This document shows positions 8,174-12,226 of a DNA stretch of 12,226 nucleotides, piece by piece (within the stretch, counting starts at the first letter, position 1; the number at the start of each line of letters is the position of its first letter). The notes under the pieces were generated by a model, which saw only the letters and a program-made list of their open reading frames with translations, had not been told where the DNA came from and did no database searches. The stretch spans positions 1-12,226 of the forward strand of contig CAZSNT010000240.1 of NCBI GenBank assembly GCA_964607765.1. Reading direction: 5' to 3'. A program made the translations under genes and the position numbers. Origin of the DNA: CAZSNT01 sp964607765 (lineage in GTDB: Bacteria; Verrucomicrobiota; Lentisphaeria; Oligosphaerales; JABHEG01).

Positions 8174-8539
8174 TCAGCCGCCGATGGCTGTTCTGACCGT
8201 CTCGAGAAGGGCGTCCGGCGGAACCGGCTTCTGCAAGATGCCCCGCACGGGCAGTTTGTGGACGTCGAACACTTTGATGGAACTGTCGGCCACGGTCGAA
8301 AGAAGGACCACCGGATACTCGGCGCCGAAGCGTTCGGCAAAGACGAATCCTGCGTCCACTTCCTCCATGATGACATCGAGCAGGATCAGGTCGGGCGCCT
8401 GCTCCTTGGCGAGCGCCTCGGCTTCGATGCTGTCAAACGCCGTCCGCACCGCGTACCCCGCCGCCTCCAGAATGCTCTGCATCGATTCCCGGAAGTCGGG
8501 ATCGTCATCGACGACCAGAATGTTCTTTGTCGCGCCCAT
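8174..8539 (-). CDS. Single-domain (CheY-like) response regulator
   Basis: This 121-residue protein is one complete receiver domain with no output domain. The acidic pair Asp11/Asp12, phosphoacceptor Asp55 in DLILLDV, Ser81 in place of the switch Thr/Ser, and Lys104 before Pro105 are all present, so it should be phosphorylatable. It begins 14 bp after the histidine-kinase stop and 19 bp before hydC1, which makes the kinase its obvious partner. With no DNA-binding domain it must act by protein contact or as a relay intermediate; its target is unknown. The ATG at 8539 has AGGAG 6 bases upstream; a GTG at 8557 in the same frame overlaps the kinase gene and lacks a good site. Confidence 0.93.
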   Translation of the reverse strand: MGATKNILVVDDDPDFRESMQSILEAAGYAVRTAFDSIEAEALAKEQAPDLILLDVIMEEVDAGFVFAERFGAEYPVVLLSTVADSSIKVFDVHKLPVRGILQKPVPPDALLETVRTAIGG

Positions 8540-8545
8540 GCCTGT

Positions 8546-8550
8546 CTCCT
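8546..8550 (-). promoter_or_regulatory. Ribosome binding site deciding the response-regulator start
   Basis: AGGAG on the minus strand lies 6 bases before the ATG at 8539, in the short gap after the kinase stop. It favours this ATG over the in-frame GTG at 8557. Confidence 0.75.
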
Positions 8551-8553
8551 GTA

Positions 8554-9759
8554 TCACTGTGCTGATGCCACTGTCGCTGTTTCGTCGTCTTGCCGCTGCC
8601 CGGGCAGAAGATGCACCCGGAATGTGGTGCCCTCATCCGGCACACTTTCGACATCGACACGCCCGTTGTAGAGCTCCGCCAGGCGTTTGAGGATTGAGAG
8701 CCCCAGGCCGCTGCCGAGGATGTTGGCGGTCTTCCGATTGCGGATGCGGACAAACTCGCCGAAGAGCTTGGCGACTTCGGCGGGAGTCATGCCGATGCCC
8801 GTGTCCCGCACCGCAATGCTGACGCCGCCGTCGACCGGCTCGAGCGTGACGGTGATGCGTCCGTCGTCCCGGTTGTACTTCACGGCGTTGGAGACGAGGT
8901 TGTTCAGGATCATGTCGATCTCGCCGCGGTCCGCTTCGACAACCACGCTGTCCGGCATGTCCACGTCGATGCGGATGCCGCGCTCGTGCGCCTGCGGTGT
9001 CATCAGTTCGACGGCATCGCGCACCGCTTCCGTCAGATCGGTCGGTGTGAGTTCGCGCGTCTTCTGGCCTGACTCCAGGCGCGTCATGTCCAGCAGGTCG
9101 ATGATGAGCTTACGCATCTGCTCGAGGCGCACCTTGCAGCGCTCCATCGGCCTGTCGTAGGTGGCGATGTCGGCGCCGAGATGGCGGCCGGTGAACAGTT
9201 CGATGTTCGTGGTGACCGCGCCCAGCGGCGCTTTCAGCTCATGGCCCAGCACGCGGATGAAGTCGAAGCGGACACGCTTCCGTTCGGCCTCGAGCTCGCG
9301 GGCACGCTGGGCCAGCAGGACGTGACGCGCCGCGCGACACACAGTGTGCCGGAACGCTGCCGGTGTGAACGGCTGCAACAGGAAATCGAACGCACCCTCC
9401 TTAGTGGCGTTCACCGCCGCCTGGACCGAGGCCGTCTGCGTGATCAGGATGATCGGCATGTCGTCGCCTTTGGCCGTCAGGCTGCCGGGCAGCCGGAACA
9501 GCTCCGTGTCCGAAGGGTCCGCGGCGACCAGGAGGATGTCCGGGGTTGCCGCCGCCACACGCTCCTCAACCGCGGCCAGCGCTGCGAAGGACTCCATCCT
9601 GAAGGTCACCGCTTCCTGAATGTCCGCGATGGACGCAGTGAAGCTCTCCAGCACACGTTCCATGCCGTTCAGCAACGTGGCATTGGGGTGCATGGCGAAG
9701 ACGCGGAGCGCCCGCAGCCCGCCTGCCGTCTCGCTGGCGTTGTCTGTCTGCTGCGTCAT
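8554..9759 (-). CDS. Soluble histidine kinase with degenerate N-terminal receiver domain
   Basis: This is a 401-residue sensor kinase with no membrane segment or signal peptide, so it acts in the cytoplasm. Residues about 16-145 form a receiver-like domain, but the acidic pair is replaced by Ala-Met (22-23), the phosphoacceptor position is Ala79, and the conserved Lys is Gln129 (LLQPF). A helical linker (about 146-168) leads to the HisKA dimerisation domain with His173 in LGHELKAPL. A complete HATPase domain follows: N box around Asn286, G1 DTGIGM from Asp319, F box near 333-338, G2 GSGLGL from Gly349. The kinase core therefore looks active, while the receiver looks like a pseudo-receiver sensing something other than phosphate. 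The start at 9759 forms an ATGA overlap with the rex stop and follows GAGAGG. The frame can be read back to 9918, but that stretch lies antiphase within rex. The probable partner is the next gene. Confidence 0.92.
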   Translation of the reverse strand: MTQQTDNASETAGGLRALRVFAMHPNATLLNGMERVLESFTASIADIQEAVTFRMESFAALAAVEERVAAATPDILLVAADPSDTELFRLPGSLTAKGDDMPIILITQTASVQAAVNATKEGAFDFLLQPFTPAAFRHTVCRAARHVLLAQRARELEAERKRVRFDFIRVLGHELKAPLGAVTTNIELFTGRHLGADIATYDRPMERCKVRLEQMRKLIIDLLDMTRLESGQKTRELTPTDLTEAVRDAVELMTPQAHERGIRIDVDMPDSVVVEADRGEIDMILNNLVSNAVKYNRDDGRITVTLEPVDGGVSIAVRDTGIGMTPAEVAKLFGEFVRIRNRKTANILGSGLGLSILKRLAELYNGRVDVESVPDEGTTFRVHLLPGQRQDDETATVASAQ

Positions 9760-10391
9760 GCCCCTCTCTCGCCCGAAGCCCGACGCACCAGGCACGCCAC
9801 TTTCTCCAGGACTGTCGCAATGTCGATCCGCTCCACCCGAACACCGTCCGGCACGCGGATGGGAATGGGCGCGAAGTTCACGATGCCGCGAACCCCTGAA
9901 GCAACAAGGCGATCGCATATCCCCTGCGCCGCACTTGACGGTGCGGCAATGATGGCAACATCAACACGGTTGGCCCGGAGAAAGCTCTCCAGCTCCGCGA
10001 CCGGTTGGCAGCGGTAGCCGTGCACAACACGGCCGATCTTCATCGCGTCGTTGTCGAACGCCGCCACGATGCGTATGAGCATCCCGCCGGTCTTGGCGAA
10101 GCGCAGCACCGCGCGCCCCAGGTCACCGAGGCCGATGAGAATCGCGTGGGTGCCGTCCGGATCGTCGAGGAAAGCGCCGATTGCGGTGAGTAGCTCGTCA
10201 GTCCGGTACCCGTGCTTGGAGTGCCCCGGAACGCCCAGCTCCATCAGGTCACGTCGAACTTGGGCCGCCGTGCCCGAGACCATCTCGGCGAGTTCGTGCG
10301 AGTACACGTACTCCCGGTCGCTCACGCCTTGCATGCGCAGCAGCCGCCTGTAGATGCTCAGTCGCTCAACTGTGTTGTCCGACACCGCCAT
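9756..10391 (-). CDS. rex: Redox-sensing transcriptional repressor Rex
   Basis: Rex is a homodimeric repressor that binds DNA when NAD+ is high and lets go when NADH binds. The 211-residue protein has an N-terminal winged-helix domain (about 5-75, recognition region TAAQVRRDLMELG) and a Rossmann domain with GLGDLG at 87-92, AAFDND at 110-115 and the NFAP motif near 172-175, all typical of Rex. Length matches the family (about 205-220). It is the first gene of the hydrogenase operon, sits just downstream of its own predicted operator, and its stop overlaps the kinase start as ATGA. The expected role is autoregulation and NADH-dependent control of both hydrogenase sets. The ribosome binding site is weak (a G-rich stretch directly before the ATG), but the start fits the family. 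Confidence 0.96.
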   Translation of the reverse strand: MAVSDNTVERLSIYRRLLRMQGVSDREYVYSHELAEMVSGTAAQVRRDLMELGVPGHSKHGYRTDELLTAIGAFLDDPDGTHAILIGLGDLGRAVLRFAKTGGMLIRIVAAFDNDAMKIGRVVHGYRCQPVAELESFLRANRVDVAIIAAPSSAAQGICDRLVASGVRGIVNFAPIPIRVPDGVRVERIDIATVLEKVACLVRRASGERGA

Positions 10392-10422
10392 GGCCCAGCC
10401 CCAGCACTCAGAAGCTTCCGTT

Positions 10423-10440
10423 CTGTGAAATCATTCACAG
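10423..10440. promoter_or_regulatory. Rex operator upstream of rex
   Basis: CTGTGAAATCATTCACAG is a perfect inverted repeat of 7 bp arms around a 4 bp spacer. It closely matches the known Rex site form TTGTGAANNNNTTCACAA, differing only at the outermost bases. It lies 32 bp before the rex start and covers the predicted transcription start of the promoter at 10446-10474, the position expected for repression by blocking RNA polymerase. Confidence 0.85.
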
Positions 10441-10445
10441 GGGAT

Positions 10446-10474
10446 ACAATACGTGCGTTGGGCGGAGTTGTCCA
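10446..10474 (-). promoter_or_regulatory. Predicted sigma70-type promoter of the rex-hydrogenase operon
   Basis: Reading the minus strand, TGGACA (10469-10474, five of six match to TTGACA) is followed after 17 bp by TATTGT (10446-10451). The predicted start near 10439 falls inside the Rex operator. It is the only convincing promoter-like pair I see between hgcB and rex. Confidence 0.6.
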
Positions 10475-10516
10475 GGCAGTGGGAGCAGAATTCCAGTCAG
10501 ATCAACGCGGCGCGGT

Positions 10517-10798
10517 TCATCGGTCCGAACAACAGATCCCCTTCACCCCGAACCAACTGGCCAGGAGCCCCGTCGCGCACCCCACCCCGGCCCGAACGTC
10601 AATTGCGCCTGTCGGGCAGTTCCGCCTGCAGGCCCCGCATTCCATACACGCCCCGCGTCGGACGACGCTGGCCTTACCATTGTGCACAGCGAAGACGCGG
10701 TGAGGGCAGACGGTCTCGCAGAGCCCGCAGCCCACACACGCTTGAGCGTCGCAGTCCAAGGTCTCGCCGTTTTTCGGGTATGTGCAGTCAGCAGGCAT
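10517..10798 (-). CDS. hgcB: HgcB, ferredoxin of mercury methylation
   Basis: HgcB is the 2[4Fe-4S] ferredoxin that reduces the HgcA corrinoid during Hg(II) methylation. The 93-residue protein has two CX2CX2CX3C motifs: Cys21, 24, 27, 31 and Cys51, 54, 57, 61. The second contains the HgcB signature CMECGAC. It also has the lone conserved cysteine in GVGCA (Cys74) and the C-terminal vicinal pair Cys89-Cys90, thought to bind Hg(II). These last two traits separate HgcB from ordinary ferredoxins. It lies 18 bp after hgcA, the usual order. The start is the ATG at 10798, 8 bases after GAGAGG; an in-frame GTG at 10804 is only 2 bases from that site. It is separated from rex by 125 bp containing the Rex-controlled promoter and no clear terminator. 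Confidence 0.96.
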   Translation of the reverse strand: MPADCTYPKNGETLDCDAQACVGCGLCETVCPHRVFAVHNGKASVVRRGACMECGACRRNCPTGAIDVRAGVGCATGLLASWFGVKGICCSDR

Positions 10799-10806
10799 CG
10801 GCACGT

Positions 10807-10812
10807 CCTCTC
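10807..10812 (-). promoter_or_regulatory. Ribosome binding site deciding the hgcB start
   Basis: GAGAGG on the minus strand sits in the gap between hgcA and hgcB, 8 bases before the ATG at 10798 and only 2 bases before the in-frame GTG at 10804. The spacing favours the ATG. Confidence 0.65.
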
Positions 10813-10816
10813 GGGC

Positions 10817-11884
10817 TCACGACCACAGCGACCAACACCAGAGCGTCACCCCAACAAGGGACCCCAGCGCTTGAGGCGGCAGCGCCCGCAGCGTCTCGTA
10901 GCGCGTTCCGCTCAACGAGGTGAAGGTGGTGCATCCAGTGAAATTGAGGGCAAAGAAAGAGCTCAGAGACACCATCAGCAGGAAGAGGCCGGCCGCCGCC
11001 ACCGTGCCAACCGTGCCGGCGGCGGCGCACGCGACGGCAAGCCCGGGCACGGCGCCCAACCATACGCCCTTCACAGAAAACGACTTCCCAGGGAGCCACG
11101 GCAACAGCAACGGCGCCACGACTGTCCCGGCCAGGAACGCGCCGAGCAGCACGCCTGCCAGGAGACGCTGCCCCAGAAGTGTCAGGAGCAGCACTGCCGG
11201 AACCGCCAATGCGCCCCACATCACCAGCTCGGTCGGTACAACCGCGGCCCGATCCCGCAGCTCAAACGTGACACGCCGCATCTCAGCCTTGGCCTGGCAG
11301 CCCGCGTCCAGGAACGCAGGCAGGTCGGCGGCCCGGACGGGCCCATAGACCACGTTGAAGCCCGACTCCTTCACAACACGATGGGCCGCCACGCCCGTTG
11401 CACCGAGTTGGGGTACTGTCACGTCACGGTGCTCGACAACACGGTGCAACTCAACCGCGGCAATCCGGCGCACGAGCTCGCGCGTGCCAAAGGTCCCCTT
11501 GCCTGCAGCACACCAGACGTTGATTCCGTCCGTATCCAGCACGAGGATCCAGCCCGAACGACCGTGCAGTGCGGATCTGAGGTGATCGAAAGAGAGCTTG
11601 TAGTTGGCGCTGACGAACACCGGGCTGCCGGGGTTTGGCGAGCCCACGGCGTACAGCCCTGGCTCGACGCGGTAACAGCAGCGCGCGATCCCCAACCGCA
11701 CACGGACCGCACCAAGCCTGTCCCGGGCGCTGAGCACGCAGGAGACGAGCGGAATCGGCTCGGTCGGTCCGGCCACCGTGCCCGCCTGCCAGTCGGGGCG
11801 GGCGGCGGACGCCGACGCACGAGCATCGGTGTCGCCTTCGGACGAGCCGACATCACAACAACAGCAGTTCCTGTTTCGTTTCAT
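10817..11884 (-). CDS. hgcA: HgcA, membrane corrinoid protein of mercury methylation
   Basis: HgcA transfers a methyl group from a corrinoid cofactor to Hg(II), making methylmercury, with HgcB as reductant. The 355-residue protein matches the family in length and plan. The cytoplasmic corrinoid-binding domain (about 50-210) holds the diagnostic cap-helix motif NVWCAAGK at 122-129, with Cys125 as the predicted lower axial cobalt ligand, flanked by YRVEPGLYAVG, VSANYKLSFD and GPVRAADLPAFL. The C-terminal part (about 218-353) has roughly five hydrophobic segments (218-237, 239-262, 272-288, 290-313, 338-353) and the conserved NFTGCTTFTSLSG region at 314-326. The CO-dehydrogenase/acetyl-CoA synthase corrinoid protein lacks this membrane domain, so that alternative is excluded. 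The N-terminus carries four consecutive cysteines (7-10), and Cys69-Cys70 form another pair. The start ATG follows a weak AGG-containing site. hgcB follows after 18 bp. Confidence 0.97.
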   Translation of the reverse strand: MKRNRNCCCCDVGSSEGDTDARASASAARPDWQAGTVAGPTEPIPLVSCVLSARDRLGAVRVRLGIARCCYRVEPGLYAVGSPNPGSPVFVSANYKLSFDHLRSALHGRSGWILVLDTDGINVWCAAGKGTFGTRELVRRIAAVELHRVVEHRDVTVPQLGATGVAAHRVVKESGFNVVYGPVRAADLPAFLDAGCQAKAEMRRVTFELRDRAAVVPTELVMWGALAVPAVLLLTLLGQRLLAGVLLGAFLAGTVVAPLLLPWLPGKSFSVKGVWLGAVPGLAVACAAAGTVGTVAAAGLFLLMVSLSSFFALNFTGCTTFTSLSGTRYETLRALPPQALGSLVGVTLWCWSLWS

Positions 11885-11900
11885 CTGCGCCTGGGTCCCT

Positions 11901-11928
11901 AGTATACCGACCGGCCGACCCCATGCAA
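11901..11928 (-). promoter_or_regulatory. Possible hgcA promoter
   Basis: On the minus strand, TTGCAT (11923-11928) lies 16 bp before TATACT (11901-11906, five of six to TATAAT). The -10 box ends 16 bases before the hgcA start, so the leader would be about ten bases. The -35 match is poor (three of six). No Rex-like palindrome is visible here. Confidence 0.3.
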
Positions 11929-12053
11929 GGAGCGGGGGGGACGAGGGGGCAGGCGACCGCAGAGCGTTACTTACCCGCGTAATGCCCCGGATACGACCGG
12001 CGCGTGGCGGTCAGGGGCTGCCCGCCGTACAGACGCAAGTAGGCCGCGCGGCA

Positions 12054-12067
12054 CCCGCCTTCGCGGG
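12054..12067. repeat. Small GC-rich hairpin
   Basis: CCCGC (12054-12058) pairs with GCGGG (12063-12067) around a CTTC loop. After a mismatch the outer GC (12051-12052) can pair with GC (12069-12070). It is in non-coding sequence, has no T-run on either strand, and resembles short GC palindromes scattered in high-GC genomes. Confidence 0.3.
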
Positions 12068-12124
12068 CGCGGCAGAGCGCTGCTACGGCGCGGCGACGGC
12101 CGAGCGGCACGGGTGCGCTCTGCT

Positions 12125-12177
12125 CCTCACGTAACTGGCCGGTTGCGGAAGACGGGTAACGCGTCAGTTATGTGAGG
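12125..12177. repeat. Inverted repeat, 13 bp arms
   Basis: CCTCACGTAACTG (12125-12137) and CAGTTATGTGAGG (12165-12177) are reverse complements except for one position (G opposite T, which could wobble in RNA). They are 27 bp apart. They could be a structured RNA stem, ends of a small decayed element or a repeat-family unit. No transposase or target duplication is visible. Confidence 0.5.
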
Positions 12178-12189
12178 CATCCCCCGTAG

Positions 12190-12209
12190 CCCGGCTCTCC
12201 CGAGCCGGG
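12190..12209. repeat. REP-like palindrome
   Basis: CCCGGCTC (12190-12197) and GAGCCGGG (12202-12209) form a perfect 8 bp stem with a TCCC loop, preceded by GTAG. No T-run follows on either strand, so it is unlikely to be an intrinsic terminator. The form resembles dispersed extragenic palindromes; only one copy is in the window, so repetition is not shown. Confidence 0.45.
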
Positions 12210-12226
12210 TCTGGCGTTTGGACATT

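Larger units (their letters stand above)
11885..12226. other. Non-coding flank upstream of hgcA
   Basis: These 342 bases to the window edge hold no gene I can support. Open frames on the plus strand here are arginine- and alanine-rich and lack family-like sequence. The stretch contains the possible hgcA promoter at its left end, a small GC hairpin (12054-12067), a 13 bp inverted repeat and a strong palindrome. No tRNA or other RNA gene is recognisable. Confidence 0.5.

Noticed and set aside
8155..8376. Longer HydC1 beginning at 8376
   Set aside because: The extra 74 residues overlap the response-regulator gene in another frame and look nothing like NuoE proteins.
10817..11884. Corrinoid iron-sulfur protein subunit of the Wood-Ljungdahl pathway
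   Set aside because: The cap-helix motif NVWCAAGK, the C-terminal membrane domain and the adjacent HgcB are specific to HgcA.
12125..12177. Integron attC site
   Set aside because: The arms do not fit the consensus core sites (RYYYAAC and GTTRRRY), and there is no integrase or cassette structure nearby.
12190..12209. Rho-independent terminator of a gene beyond the right edge
   Set aside because: The stem is strong, but neither strand has the following T-run.

Overview
The window is a high-GC bacterial segment in which every recognisable gene lies on the minus strand, so it is read from right to left. Gene content points to a strict anaerobe with hydrogen- and NADH-linked fermentative or syntrophic metabolism: two complete heterotrimeric [FeFe] hydrogenases, the NADH sensor Rex, and the mercury-methylation pair hgcAB. 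The phylum cannot be fixed from the sequence. The Rex and HgcA proteins and the GC-rich palindromes in the right flank look to me like PVC-group bacteria (Kiritimatiellota, Lentisphaerota or Planctomycetota), but that is a low-confidence impression.

Layout from right to left. 11885-12226 is a non-coding flank with a REP-like hairpin and a near-perfect inverted repeat. 11884-10817 is hgcA (corrinoid membrane methyltransferase) and 10798-10517 is hgcB (its 2[4Fe-4S] ferredoxin), 18 bp apart. 10392-10516 is an intergenic region with a sigma70-like promoter and a perfect 7-4-7 Rex operator. Then come nine closely packed genes: rex, a soluble histidine kinase with a degenerate receiver domain, a CheY-like response regulator, hydrogenase set 1 (hydC1, hydB1, hydA1) and hydrogenase set 2 (hydC2, hydB2, hydA2). 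Bases 1-97 downstream of hydA2 hold no visible gene.

How the parts fit together. Each hydrogenase set has a NuoE-like [2Fe-2S] subunit, a NuoF-like FMN/NAD(P)H subunit and a catalytic H-cluster subunit. Set 1 keeps the C-terminal 2[4Fe-4S] domain on HydB, typical of ferredoxin/NADH electron-bifurcating enzymes. HydB2 lacks it, so the two sets probably differ in electron carriers. Rex, encoded first, very likely represses its own operon through the operator at the transcription start, releasing it when NADH/NAD+ rises. The kinase and single-domain regulator add a second, non-canonical signalling layer.

The most notable content is hgcAB, which predicts that the organism can turn inorganic Hg(II) into methylmercury, placed directly upstream of a redox-controlled hydrogenase operon. 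No hydrogenase maturases (HydE, HydF, HydG), mer resistance genes or corrinoid-synthesis genes are in the window.
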